DNA of 64,000 nucleotides from Pseudoruminococcus_B sp937901805 (GCA_963560245.1 CAUWNS010000008.1:9494-73493); one strand, 5' to 3'. Numbered from the stretch's first letter, positions 34,327 to 42,983 are shown. Translations and numbers: made by a program. Notes: generated by a model from the sequence alone, not told the origin.

Positions 34327-35921
34327 GCATTCAGGTATTGGACTGCACTTTGCGGGACGGCGGGTATGTCAACGACTGGCGGTTTGGCAGGAAGACCATC
34401 CGCTCCATTTTGGAAAAACTGGAAAACGCCAACATCGACATCATTGAATGTGGGTTTTTGACCAAAATGGTAAAGGAGCAGGAATGCTCCCTATTTGGCA
34501 GCGTCAGGGATATTGAGGGCATGCTCCCCCCGCAGCCCCGCCGCGCCATGTATGTCGCCATGATTGCCATCGGGGAAAGGGAGCTGCATCCGGAGGAGCT
34601 GACGCCATGCGATCAAAGCAGCATCACCGGTATCCGCCTGACCTTCCACAAGCATGAAATTGAAAAGGCCTTTGCCTGGGCCCGTATGATTATGGAAAAA
34701 GGGTACGAGGTCTTTATGCAGCCTGTGGGGACTGTCTTTTACAGCGACCGAGAACTGCTCGAACTGGTGGAACAGATGAACCGGTTAAACCCTTTCGCTT
34801 TTTACATTGTGGATACTCTTGGCAGCATGTATCGAAACGACGTATCTCACCGGTTTTATCTGATTGACAAAAATATGAACCCAAACATCAAGTTGGGGTT
34901 CCACGGGCACAACAACTTGCAGCTTGCATTTTCCAACGCGCAGATACTGGGAAAAATCCAGACAAAGCGCACGCTGATTCTGGACTCCTCCGTTTACGGG
35001 ATGGGCAGAGGGGCGGGCAACCTGCCGACCGAGCTGATTACCCAGTATATCAATAAAAACATCGCTTCCCGGTACGACGTCTCCATGGTCATGGATATCT
35101 ATGACGAGTATATCTCCCGTATCCGCAAACAGTATGAATGGGGATACGCCGTCCCCTACCACATTGCCGCCAGCTATGTCTGCCACCCCAACTACGCGGC
35201 GTACCTGATCAACAAGCAGACCCTGACCATGAAGGACATTGAAAAAATTATCCGCTCCATCCCCCCTGCCTATAAAATTCTCTATGACCGCTCTCTGATT
35301 GAACAGCTGTACGCCCAGTTCCAGAGCAGGAAAATCGACGACAGCCAGGCTGTCTCCCAGATAAAACGGTGGATTTCCGGCAGAAAGGTACTGCTGCTCG
35401 CACCCGGGAAAAGCCTTCGCACAGAATACGATCGGATTTTGGATTTTATTGACAGAGAAAATCCCTATGTGATCTCTGTCAACTTTGTAGATCCTGCATA
35501 CCGGATGGACTCCTGTTTTATCAGCAACCACAAACGTATGGATATCCTGGGAGGGGAAATTCGCCCGCTCGAAAAAGTCCGTATCATCCTGACCTCCAAT
35601 ATCCCGGGCGGGGATCCCAAAACCTGCCTGTATGTGGACTATGACAGTTATACCAACCCGGATGAGATGATTTCCGACAACGCGGGGCTGATGCTCCTGA
35701 AACTGCTGAAAAAATGCGCGACAAAAGAGGTTTTCCTTGCCGGGTTTGACGGGTTCCATCACAAATACAATGGAAATTACTACAAAGAGGAACTGAGCTT
35801 TCCCTCTGATCAGGCGCAGATAGAGGAAATGAAGGAACACATCCGGGCGCAGCTTCAAGAGCTGTCCGGGGCGATGACGATTTCCTTCCTGACCCCTTCC
35901 GTCTATGAATTGGAGGGCTGA
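34323..35921 (+). CDS. DRE-TIM aldolase fused to a C-terminal MptE/DUF115-like domain
   Basis: A 532-residue two-domain protein. Residues about 1-320 form a DRE-TIM metallolyase: LDCTLRDGGYVNDW at the start, metal ligands in GFHGHNNLQLAF near residue 195, and YGMGRGAGNLPTELI near 230. Closest in look is 4-hydroxy-2-oxovalerate aldolase, which joins or splits pyruvate and an aldehyde. Residues about 355-532 begin VLLLAPGKSL and resemble MptE/DUF115 domains found in some flagellin glycosyltransferases. Placed right after the CMP-sugar synthetase and before a HAD phosphatase, it could make a 2-keto-3-deoxy sugar acid. Reaction is inferred. Confidence 0.75.
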   Translation: MSIQVLDCTLRDGGYVNDWRFGRKTIRSILEKLENANIDIIECGFLTKMVKEQECSLFGSVRDIEGMLPPQPRRAMYVAMIAIGERELHPEELTPCDQSSITGIRLTFHKHEIEKAFAWARMIMEKGYEVFMQPVGTVFYSDRELLELVEQMNRLNPFAFYIVDTLGSMYRNDVSHRFYLIDKNMNPNIKLGFHGHNNLQLAFSNAQILGKIQTKRTLILDSSVYGMGRGAGNLPTELITQYINKNIASRYDVSMVMDIYDEYISRIRKQYEWGYAVPYHIAASYVCHPNYAAYLINKQTLTMKDIEKIIRSIPPAYKILYDRSLIEQLYAQFQSRKIDDSQAVSQIKRWISGRKVLLLAPGKSLRTEYDRILDFIDRENPYVISVNFVDPAYRMDSCFISNHKRMDILGGEIRPLEKVRIILTSNIPGGDPKTCLYVDYDSYTNPDEMISDNAGLMLLKLLKKCATKEVFLAGFDGFHHKYNGNYYKEELSFPSDQAQIEEMKEHIRAQLQELSGAMTISFLTPSVYELEG

Positions 35922-35923
35922 AG

Positions 35924-36580
35924 ATGTACCATTGTATCCTCTTTGACATGGACGGGACGCTTGTCAATTCCTATGAGGGGATTTTCCAATCCTATGAATA
36001 CACCTTTCGGGAACTGGGGCTTCCCTTTGCAGGGGAACGTTTTGTCCAATACGCGATTGGACGGACGCTCCCCTTTGTATTCCAAACGCTCTGCGGGATG
36101 GAACCGGAACAGAGCCAGCACGCTATAAAAATCTACCGCGATTACTATGCCCGGAAGGGACAATATCGGACACAGGCCTATGAGGGGATGGAGCAGACGC
36201 TCCGGACGCTGAAAAAATCCGGAAAATTCCTGGGCGTGGCCACGCTGAAAAAAGAGGAGTTTGCCCGGGAAATCCTCACAAGGCTGGGGCTTGCCACGCT
36301 ATTTGACTGTATTTGCGGGATGGATGAAAACGACAGCCTCTCCAAGGCCCAATTGGTAGATCGATGCCGGTTGCTTTCTCAGGCTCCAAAGGAGGGAACC
36401 ATCCTGGTGGGAGATACCCTGTCCGACGCTGAGGGCGCGCAGAAAGCCGGGATATCCTTTCTTGCCGTGACCTATGGGTTCGGCCTTTCACAGCAGGAGG
36501 AATTGCTTTGCAGCAAAGCCAAATGGGCGGCGCATACTCCCGCTCAAATTGCCGGGTTTCTCTGTGAAGAAAGAGAATAG
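35924..36580 (+). CDS. HAD-family phosphatase
   Basis: A 218-residue HAD hydrolase with an inserted helical cap, of the phosphoglycolate phosphatase / beta-phosphoglucomutase group. Motif I is LFDMDGTL near residue 6 (nucleophile and acid Asp), motif III lysine is in DSLSKAQL, and motif IV is VGDTLSDAEGA. It follows the aldolase by 2 bases and is the last gene of the cluster, so dephosphorylation of a sugar-acid phosphate before CMP activation is plausible (the KdsC step in Kdo synthesis). It is not a KdsC orthologue by layout. The substrate is unproven. Confidence 0.85.
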   Translation: MYHCILFDMDGTLVNSYEGIFQSYEYTFRELGLPFAGERFVQYAIGRTLPFVFQTLCGMEPEQSQHAIKIYRDYYARKGQYRTQAYEGMEQTLRTLKKSGKFLGVATLKKEEFAREILTRLGLATLFDCICGMDENDSLSKAQLVDRCRLLSQAPKEGTILVGDTLSDAEGAQKAGISFLAVTYGFGLSQQEELLCSKAKWAAHTPAQIAGFLCEERE

Positions 36581-36813
36581 ACGCACTGGGCAACCAAAAA
36601 ATCCTCTCAGAACGATCCAAAGCACCGGAAACAAAAGCTGATTGCAGAGGCATGGAAAAGATCTCTCCGATATGTTTCGCCAGGTTGGCAGACCTTCCTT
36701 TCATTGAGGAGTTTTGATTCAATCCATAGCTTCCGTTTTTTCCAATAGCGGAGCCGGTTTCCTGTGTAAAACAACAAAAGGAGGGCTTTCCTTTAAAGGA
36801 AAGCCCTCCTTTT
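36581..36813 (+). terminator. Polysaccharide cluster terminator and flanking gap
   Basis: Bases 36776-36813 form a perfect 38-base palindrome of two 19-base arms (left arm AAAAGGAGGGCTTTCCTTT), extended by T residues, and close the glycan operon. The 195 bases before it show no gene on either strand. The A-rich 5-prime side makes the hairpin usable from the minus strand as well, where it lies downstream of the tautomerase gene. Confidence 0.85.
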
Positions 36814-36889
36814 TCTTCTTTCATCGGCCTGATTCTCTGAAATCCCGCCGTCAGGCAGTCATCCGGCCGCATCCTCGCAAAGGGAGGCA

Positions 36890-37237
36890 CTAGAAATTCG
36901 TGTTGTTCCAGCCCCAGTCCGTCGACGCCAGATACCGGACATAGAGATCCTTTGGATCTACGCCGAGCTCCTGCTCAAAAAGTTCGCAGACAGCTTTGGT
37001 CATCTTCTTAGAACCTTGCGCATCGACCTTGCTGCCGAGCACCTTGACTTCCACAACGGCCATCGGGCGGCCGGTCTGCCCATGAAACCAGATCCGGCAG
37101 TCGTCCTCCAGAGTAACCATCAGCCATTTCTCCGTCTTTTCCGGCAGATATGTGATGATTTTACCAAGTTCGGTTTTGATTTTTTCTGCTTTTTCAGCAT
37201 TTACCGCTGTATTTGTCTTTATCTGAATGCAAGGCAT
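36890..37237 (-). CDS. Tautomerase-superfamily (MIF-like) protein
   Basis: A 115-residue protein of the MIF/tautomerase superfamily, a trimer-forming beta-alpha-beta fold. Choosing ATG 37237 (AAGGAG about 10 bases upstream) rather than ATG 37246 places proline directly after the initiator Met (MPCIQIKTN). After Met removal this Pro-1 is the catalytic base of the family. The C-terminus ends in DWGWNNTNF, usual for bacterial MIF-like proteins. These enzymes tautomerise phenylpyruvate or other keto-enols; the physiological substrate is usually unknown. It is divergent from a ROK regulator across 130 bases. Confidence 0.85.
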   Translation of the reverse strand: MPCIQIKTNTAVNAEKAEKIKTELGKIITYLPEKTEKWLMVTLEDDCRIWFHGQTGRPMAVVEVKVLGSKVDAQGSKKMTKAVCELFEQELGVDPKDLYVRYLASTDWGWNNTNF

Positions 37238-37276
37238 CCCTATCATTCTCCTTTTTGATTGCTGCCGCTATCCTTT

Positions 37277-37350
37277 TTGACAAAAAATCCCCAAAGGATA
37301 GTATTTTTTCAGCAGATATATTATAATACTTACAAAACAATGTCTGTCAA
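37277..37350. promoter_or_regulatory. Divergent promoters for the tautomerase and ROK genes
   Basis: Plus strand: TTGACA 37277-37282, 16 bases, TAGTAT 37299-37304. Minus strand: TTGACA 37350-37345 followed 16 bases later by TATTAT. The two overlap around the symmetric sequence TATTATAATA (37319-37328), so one bound regulator could affect both genes. The ROK protein is the obvious candidate. Confidence 0.6.
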
Positions 37351-37367
37351 AAGAAAAGAGTGTTCCT

Positions 37368-38570
37368 ATGAAAATCACCCAGACCAAGGACATCCGCACT
37401 GCAAACCGCTGGGAAATTATCAAGCAGATCCTCCATCATTACCCAATCAGCCGGGTGGATATTTGTAACTTGACCGGGCTGAACAAGGCGACAGTCTCCA
37501 CCATTGTGAAGGAATGGATTGACGCCGGGCTTGTCAAGGAAACAGAACGAGGAACCTCTGTAAGCGGCAGGCGCCCCATTTTACTCGAACCGCTGCTCGA
37601 CGCAGGATATGTCGTTGCGCTGGACATTGATATCACCAATGTCCGCGCCATTCTGACCGATCTCTCCGGAGAAAATATCCTGTCCAGAAACCAGTTTTGT
37701 ATCAAAGACACCGCTTTTCCCGCAGTCTATCAGCAGATCTGCCGCTGTATAGACGCGCTCCTCAAAGAACAGCCCCCTGCTCGATATGGTTTGGTGGGAG
37801 TCGGAATATCCGTCCACGGAATTGTAGATCTCTCCGGGCTGATTCGATTTGTCCCAAGCCTTGGATGGAGAAACATCGACATCTGCACCCTGCTCAAAGA
37901 ACGCTACCGCGTCCCCATCTGTATTGACAACGATGGAAACCTGGCTGCAATTGCGCAGCAGAATATCGAAATGAACACCTACGATTTAAATGACGGACAG
38001 CCCGCAAAAGCCCCTTATCAAAGTCTGGCAGTTGTCAACATCAGCGATTCCATCTCCGCAGGGCTGATCACCAACGGAGAACTGCTGCGCGGATACCACG
38101 GATTTGCAAACGCCATCGGTCACCACACTATCAATTTCGACGAGCCGGTACAATGCCACTGCGGAAAATACGGATGCTGGGAACAGTACTGTTCGGACAG
38201 CGCAGTGATTGCCCAGGCAAACCGGCTGCTCAAACAGCCTATCCGCAGTATCCAGGAATTTGTCGGACTGGTTCAGCATCAAAACCCTGTCGCAAAACAG
38301 GTATTGGATCGCTTTTTAACCAACCTGGCAGTCGGTCTGACGAACGTTATTTTCATCTTTGACTGTGAGGTTATCGCCCTCAGCTCGGAGCTGCTCAGCT
38401 CCCTGCCCTATTATCTGCCGGAAGTCCTGCGCCGGATGATTCTCCCCATCACTCATTCGGAGGAAGTCATACTTTCCCGCTTTGGGAAAAGTGGGGCGAT
38501 TCTCGGCGCAGCAGGACAGACAATCGAGCGCTTTTTTCAAAAAAACCCCGGCGAACCCGCTGCCGTTTAG
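37368..38570 (+). CDS. ROK-family transcriptional regulator (NagC/XylR type)
   Basis: A 400-residue protein: N-terminal winged helix-turn-helix (about 12-65, with SRVDICNLTGLNKATVS) followed by a ROK sugar-kinase-like domain (about 80-390). The ROK part has a phosphate-loop-like DIDITNVRA, a GISVHGIVD segment and the zinc site H-x-n-CHCGKYGCWEQY near residue 260. ROK repressors usually bind a sugar or sugar phosphate and control sugar genes. The ribosome binding site is weak (AAGAG). No sugar operon adjoins; targets could be the divergent tautomerase gene or the neighbouring polysaccharide cluster, but this is speculation. Confidence 0.87.
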   Translation: MKITQTKDIRTANRWEIIKQILHHYPISRVDICNLTGLNKATVSTIVKEWIDAGLVKETERGTSVSGRRPILLEPLLDAGYVVALDIDITNVRAILTDLSGENILSRNQFCIKDTAFPAVYQQICRCIDALLKEQPPARYGLVGVGISVHGIVDLSGLIRFVPSLGWRNIDICTLLKERYRVPICIDNDGNLAAIAQQNIEMNTYDLNDGQPAKAPYQSLAVVNISDSISAGLITNGELLRGYHGFANAIGHHTINFDEPVQCHCGKYGCWEQYCSDSAVIAQANRLLKQPIRSIQEFVGLVQHQNPVAKQVLDRFLTNLAVGLTNVIFIFDCEVIALSSELLSSLPYYLPEVLRRMILPITHSEEVILSRFGKSGAILGAAGQTIERFFQKNPGEPAAV

Positions 38571-38592
38571 TCCTATGTGGATAAGAAAAAGA

Positions 38593-38616
38593 GAGGAGCC
38601 GAACGGCTCCTCTTTT
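38593..38616 (+). terminator. Terminator of the ROK gene
   Basis: Eight-pair stem GAGGAGCC/GGCTCCTC with a 4-base loop and a T-run; A-rich on the other side, so it may also serve the convergent minus-strand operon. Confidence 0.85.
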
Positions 38617-38670
38617 TCATGTAATCCGGGAGGGAACGCTTTTGAGCCAGCTATGATTCCCCCGGAACAA

Positions 38671-39621
38671 TTAATCGTACAGCAGTTTATGACGGAAATA
38701 GAAGAAGTGATCGCTGTGGCTGTGGATGGAGAGCACCCGGGTATGCGGATGATCTTTCGATCCAAACTCCTTGCCGAATTTCCCGATGGTCAGAGCCTGC
38801 CCACCAACGTAGATACAGGAATAGTTAAAGAACAGTTCATCCATCATCTTCTGGGAAACCAGATAATGCATATAGGAAGGGGTTTCCACCAGCAGGCGGT
38901 CAATGCCAAAACGTTTGAGGATATACAGAGCGACCTTGGAATCCGGTGCAGCGTCTCCGGTGCCAATGACCAGGACTTTGTCTGCATTCTCTTTCATTTC
39001 TGCAATCAGTCCCTCTGTGACGTCTTCGACAGAGGATGCAGTGACGACGAAATACTCGTTTTTTATCTTCTCTTGAACCAGTTCCACGCCCTTCTTGGAG
39101 GTACTGATCATAACCGGGACTTCCGGAGTATTGAACAGGACATGATCAAAGGGGATATCGGTTGCATCCAGAGAAGTAATGATATTCCATGGAACCGGGT
39201 TTTTCCCAGCTTCGATACGCATGTCCTCCATATCCTGATCAAAGACATGGCAGGTATAGTCATGTTCTGCATTCATGGTTCCCGCGCCCAGCATAACGCC
39301 GTCGGAAACCGCGCGCAGCATATTGAGGATGAACCAGTCGGTATCTGCGCCGGCTGCATCGAATTTGTTGAGTTTTGCAATCAGCGGGCCCTGCGGCGCA
39401 TCGGTAAACGCGATTCTCCCGTCAATGGAGGTGACCAGAGAAGTGTAGGTGCAGGGACGATCCTCGTGGAGTTCTGCAAACTTCAGATCCCCGTAAATAC
39501 TGCGAATTTTATCGCAGCTGAGGGTATCCACTGCGCAATTTTCCAGCTCTTTACTGGCGTAGATACGCTCCACCTTCAGGCGATCGACATCAAAGGGCAT
39601 TTTAAACAGAGAGGTTGCCAT
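38671..39621 (-). CDS. RibD C-terminal-domain reductase
   Basis: A 316-residue protein whose central and C-terminal parts match the RibD C-terminal / dihydrofolate-reductase-like fold: YTSLVTSIDGRIAF near residues 58-71, SDGVMLGAGTMNAE near 104-117, and a late GIDRLLVETPSYMHYLV. In RibD this domain reduces a pyrimidine side chain with NADPH; there is no deaminase domain here. It is the last gene of the operon with an SDR, an alpha/beta-barrel protein, an FMN reductase and two NCS2 permeases. A reductive step on a nucleobase-like or pteridine-like compound is inferred. Confidence 0.75.
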   Translation of the reverse strand: MATSLFKMPFDVDRLKVERIYASKELENCAVDTLSCDKIRSIYGDLKFAELHEDRPCTYTSLVTSIDGRIAFTDAPQGPLIAKLNKFDAAGADTDWFILNMLRAVSDGVMLGAGTMNAEHDYTCHVFDQDMEDMRIEAGKNPVPWNIITSLDATDIPFDHVLFNTPEVPVMISTSKKGVELVQEKIKNEYFVVTASSVEDVTEGLIAEMKENADKVLVIGTGDAAPDSKVALYILKRFGIDRLLVETPSYMHYLVSQKMMDELFFNYSCIYVGGQALTIGKFGKEFGSKDHPHTRVLSIHSHSDHFFYFRHKLLYD

Positions 39622-39637
39622 AAATTTCCAACCTCCA

Positions 39638-40369
39638 TTAAATCAGACTTCCGCCGCAGACGTTCATGATTTCGCCGGTGATAAAGCCGCTGTCATCGCT
39701 GGAGAGGAACTTGACGGCGTTTGTCATATCGGAAATCTTGCCCATCTTGTGGAGCGGATACAGGGAAGCGTAGGCTTCTTCCAAAGCCTTGGGATCATCC
39801 GCCTCTTCAAAGCGCTGCTCAATCATCGGAGTACGGACAAGGCCCGGGAGGACGCAGTTGACGCGGATATGAGGCGCATATTCAAGCGCAATGCACTTGG
39901 TGAGCATGATGACGCCTGCTTTGGACGGGCAGTAGCCGATTCTCTCAGGAATCGGGCGGACGCCGAGATCAGAACCGATGGTTACAATGGAGGCGCCTTC
40001 CTGTTTCTTCAGTTCAGGAACTGCTGCTTTGCACATGTTGAACACGCCGCCAAGGTTGATGGAGAGTTCTCTCATAAAGCTCTCATAAGAGGTGCTTTCC
40101 AGGGAGCCGATAAAGGTAACGCCTGCGCAGCAGACGAGTTTATCCACTTTTCCAAATGCCTCAACCGCTTTTGCAACCACGTTCTGTGCCTGCTCGGAAT
40201 TGGTGAGATCTGCCTGGACGTAGATGGCGTTTTCGCTTTCGATTTTCATAGCCGGTTCAATGCCGCAGCCGACGACCTTTGCGCCCTCTTCCAGGAACAT
40301 TTTTGCAACGCCTTCGCCAATGCCGGAGCTTGCCCCGGTGACAACGACTACTTTATTTTCAAATTTCAT
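39638..40369 (-). CDS. Short-chain dehydrogenase/reductase
   Basis: A 243-residue classical SDR with the NAD(P)-binding motif TGASSGIG (residues about 11-18), a CCAG segment in place of NNAG, catalytic Ser in TIGSD and YCPSK with Tyr and Lys at about 155-159. It resembles FabG-type 3-oxoacyl reductases, but the operon context (permeases, FMN reductase, RibD-C reductase) suggests a ketone or alcohol in a catabolic route. It sits 17 bases upstream of the RibD-C gene. Substrate unknown. Confidence 0.88.
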   Translation of the reverse strand: MKFENKVVVVTGASSGIGEGVAKMFLEEGAKVVGCGIEPAMKIESENAIYVQADLTNSEQAQNVVAKAVEAFGKVDKLVCCAGVTFIGSLESTSYESFMRELSINLGGVFNMCKAAVPELKKQEGASIVTIGSDLGVRPIPERIGYCPSKAGVIMLTKCIALEYAPHIRVNCVLPGLVRTPMIEQRFEEADDPKALEEAYASLYPLHKMGKISDMTNAVKFLSSDDSGFITGEIMNVCGGSLI

Positions 40370-40392
40370 AGCAATACTTCCTTTCTCAGCAC

Positions 40393-40773
40393 TTAGATGC
40401 GCTCAAAACGGCTGTAACGATGAACTCCGAAGTTTTCCTCGTTCTGGACGCAGCGGGTCAGCTTGTACGGATGGTTGAATTTGGACTCAAAACGCGCGAT
40501 CAAAGCAGCCTGAATGTCCTTATCGTCAACCTTTCTCCAGCTCTCAAGGCTCTCCCAGACAAAGATGAAGTGCATTTCGCCCGGCTTGTTGTCGTTAACC
40601 CAGACCTCTTTGTACAGGAACGGGATGTGATCGAAAAGATCACTCTCTGCTTCGCCAAGGGTCCAGACTTCGTGATCGACATCCAAAAACTCCTGCACAT
40701 GCTCCGGAGCCGTTTCAAAAACCAGGTGTTCAACCGGGTAGTGTTCGCCTTTTACATAAGTGTAACCCTGCAT
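40393..40773 (-). CDS. Small dimeric alpha/beta-barrel protein (TIGR03792-like)
   Basis: A 126-residue protein. The segments VEHLVFETAPEHVQEFLDVD, EVWTLG and FLYKEVWVNDN, then MHFIFVWESLESW, fit the TIGR03792-type family of the dimeric alpha/beta-barrel (ABM-like) fold. Relatives act as cofactor-free monooxygenases or isomerases, but this branch is uncharacterised. It lies between the FMN reductase and the SDR genes on the same strand. In an anaerobe an isomerase or binding role is as likely as an oxygenase role. Confidence 0.65.
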   Translation of the reverse strand: MQGYTYVKGEHYPVEHLVFETAPEHVQEFLDVDHEVWTLGEAESDLFDHIPFLYKEVWVNDNKPGEMHFIFVWESLESWRKVDDKDIQAALIARFESKFNHPYKLTRCVQNEENFGVHRYSRFERI

Positions 40774-40826
40774 GATAATATCCTCCTTGAAAATAACAAT
40801 AATTTTTGGGGAATGGCCTGCATCCC

Positions 40827-41396
40827 TTATTTTGCTTCGTTTGCAGCTTTCATCTTTTCAGCAAGTTCCACAACCTGCTGTGCAATATCCGGGCGGGTTT
40901 CCAGGGAATCCCGGTCGCTGTTGGGCAGGCATACTTCGCCTAGGCACTCGGTGCTCAAATCATTGAGCAGATTTTTAAGCACCAATTCGCCGCCCAAAAA
41001 CTGGTTCGGAAAACTCGGCGCGCCGCCAACCATCAGGATAGCGCCCTTACGGACTGGCTTTTCCGGCATATCGTTTCTGACATGACCTGCCCAGTAAACC
41101 TGAAAACGGTCGATGAGAGCTTTCATCTTGCCAGTAACCGAATGGAAATACATCGGGGAGGCAAGGACAACGTTATCCGCCTCTTCCAACTTCTGGTAGA
41201 TTTCCTGCATACCATCTTTGATAGCGCATTCTTTCTTTTTCCAGCAGAAGCGGCAGTCGACGCAGGGGCCGACGTTTTTGACACGGTATGCGTCAATAAT
41301 TTCATATTCGCCGCCAAGCGTATCCAAAAAAAGTTTGACCATCTGATTGGTATGGCCCTTCAAACGGGCCGCACCAGTAATGACGAGTGTTTTCAT
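40827..41396 (-). CDS. Flavodoxin-fold NAD(P)H:FMN reductase
   Basis: A 189-residue iron-sulfur-flavoprotein-like reductase. The N-terminal TLVITGAARLKGHTNQM holds the FMN phosphate loop. A cysteine cluster follows, CVDCRFCWKKKEC near residues 46-58, and then LASPMYFHSVTGKMKALIDR for flavin binding. The cysteines may bind an Fe-S cluster, as in iron-sulfur flavoproteins of anaerobes. ATG 41396 has GGAGG 8 bases upstream; the frame extends a few codons further. It probably supplies reduced flavin or electrons to the other enzymes of the operon. Confidence 0.83.
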   Translation of the reverse strand: MKTLVITGAARLKGHTNQMVKLFLDTLGGEYEIIDAYRVKNVGPCVDCRFCWKKKECAIKDGMQEIYQKLEEADNVVLASPMYFHSVTGKMKALIDRFQVYWAGHVRNDMPEKPVRKGAILMVGGAPSFPNQFLGGELVLKNLLNDLSTECLGEVCLPNSDRDSLETRPDIAQQVVELAEKMKAANEAK

Positions 41397-41423
41397 TATT
41401 CTTGCCTCCAAAAATTTTAAAGA

Positions 41424-42983
41424 CTAGTTATTTTCCTGCACAGCATCTGCCTGGAACTGCTTTGCCGCTTCCAGAACTGCCGCGCGTTCTGCCGCGGTTT
41501 CTGCTTCCAGATCCGCCTGATGCGCTTTGGCATTGAATTTGATAAAATGCAAAACCAGGAATGCGACTGTCAATACGCTGTACACAGCGATGAAGCCCAT
41601 ATCCGGCGCGTAGGTTTCGGTAAAGAGCAGACCCGGAGAGTGAATCATACCAATTGCAGTCAATCCAAGGCCAACAATATTGGTGATGGCGACTTTCAAC
41701 CATGCATTGTCAATGATGAACACAAAGACACAGCCGACAATCAAACCGACAAAGGCAGAGCCCGGATCAAAGGCCAGGAAGCCCTGAAGTTTCCCTTCCG
41801 CGATATTATCCACAATAAAGTCCATAATAACGGGGAGAGAAGCCATGATAACCGCCGGATAGTATTTCTTTTTGACAACTTCAAATGCCTGGGAGTAGCT
41901 GGAAATACCGACAAAGACCAGAATCGGGAGAACCACTGCTTCCGGAATAAAGGCGGTAATAATTGCGGACAGGCCGGTCAGACCGACTATTGCATAGAGA
42001 ACGACGATTCCAAGGTGGTAACCGGTGCCGGAGCCCATTTTCTTCCATCCCGGATAGCCCCAGTACAGGCCGACAGCCAGCGGGTTGCCAAACAGAGCGC
42101 CGATCATGCTGGCAACACCGGAGATGACCAGCGGTTTAATGGTAGTGAAATGGGTATCTCCACACTCTTTCGCCTGTTCCACCGCCTGAATACCAGTGAT
42201 AACCTCATTGAGAGAGAACACAATGATAATCGGCAAAAACGGAATGGTATTTGCAATCACGTCAGAAGAGAAAATCCAGAAAGTGAATTTCGGGATATAG
42301 AAGCTCAGGTTTGCAAGGGAATCTGTGACAGTGGAAAAACTCATCGCCCCGGTAATCCAGGCAATACCAGCACCGACAACAATAGCAATCAGAGCCGCCG
42401 GAAGTTTGGTGTTTACTTTACCAAGATAGATGACAAACAAAACAATCAGGGACAGCCAGCCGATGAGCGGCATTTTCAGGGTTCCATCCATGGACTGGAG
42501 AATAAGGAACGCCATCGCGCCGCCAGCCAGGGAACCAAACAGAGCGCCTGCCGGGACAATCTTCAGGATCTTCGGAACAAGAAAAGCGCCGATAACAAAG
42601 ACCGCGCCGCCGATAAAATGGGCAAGGACGCCGACTTTGAAACCCATCATGGCATCCCCGGTAGCGTTAAAGACCGGGAGCATAATGCTGTACAGCCAGA
42701 TAAACATACGGCCAGCCTGCAAACCGGCTGGGATTGCAGTCAAATTACCATCGCCGCGCTGCTTCGCAACGTGACGGTAGTACAGCCACAAACCGCCGTT
42801 TAAGATGATCACCGTCATCAGGACGCCCGGCATCATGGTGCCGAACACCGTTGCGCCACTCAAGCCAAAAGTACCGACCAGAATCGCGATTGCTACAATG
42901 ACTTTGGAAAAACCATCGAAAAATACGCCGATGGAAGCATCCAAGTCTGCTTTTTTGAACAAAGGAATTTTTACATTACCCAT
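41424..42983 (-). CDS. NCS2-like nucleobase permease (first of two)
   Basis: About 519 residues with 12-14 hydrophobic segments, of the nucleobase:cation symporter-2 / AzgA-like permease group. Notable cytoplasmic and pore segments include ADLDASIGVFFDGFSKV near the start and FLPIIIVFSLNEVITGIQAVEQ near the middle. The frame opens at 43010, but GGAGG lies within it; ATG 42983 is 11 bases downstream of that site. It is paralogous to the next upstream permease, sharing DASxGxFFDGFSK. Substrates of this family are uracil, xanthine and related purines; which one is imported here is unknown. Confidence 0.78.
   Translation of the reverse strand: MGNVKIPLFKKADLDASIGVFFDGFSKVIVAIAILVGTFGLSGATVFGTMMPGVLMTVIILNGGLWLYYRHVAKQRGDGNLTAIPAGLQAGRMFIWLYSIMLPVFNATGDAMMGFKVGVLAHFIGGAVFVIGAFLVPKILKIVPAGALFGSLAGGAMAFLILQSMDGTLKMPLIGWLSLIVLFVIYLGKVNTKLPAALIAIVVGAGIAWITGAMSFSTVTDSLANLSFYIPKFTFWIFSSDVIANTIPFLPIIIVFSLNEVITGIQAVEQAKECGDTHFTTIKPLVISGVASMIGALFGNPLAVGLYWGYPGWKKMGSGTGYHLGIVVLYAIVGLTGLSAIITAFIPEAVVLPILVFVGISSYSQAFEVVKKKYYPAVIMASLPVIMDFIVDNIAEGKLQGFLAFDPGSAFVGLIVGCVFVFIIDNAWLKVAITNIVGLGLTAIGMIHSPGLLFTETYAPDMGFIAVYSVLTVAFLVLHFIKFNAKAHQADLEAETAAERAAVLEAAKQFQADAVQENN

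Noticed and set aside
34785..35858. 357-codon minus-strand frame opposite the aldolase gene
   Set aside because: Antisense to a protein with intact catalytic motifs.
38482..39669. 395-codon plus-strand frame opposite the RibD-C gene
   Set aside because: Starts inside the ROK gene end and terminator; antisense to a recognised reductase.
41520..42803. 427-codon plus-strand frame opposite the first NCS2-like permease
   Set aside because: Translation is unusually rich in Asn, His, Gln and Arg, as expected from reverse translation of membrane segments.
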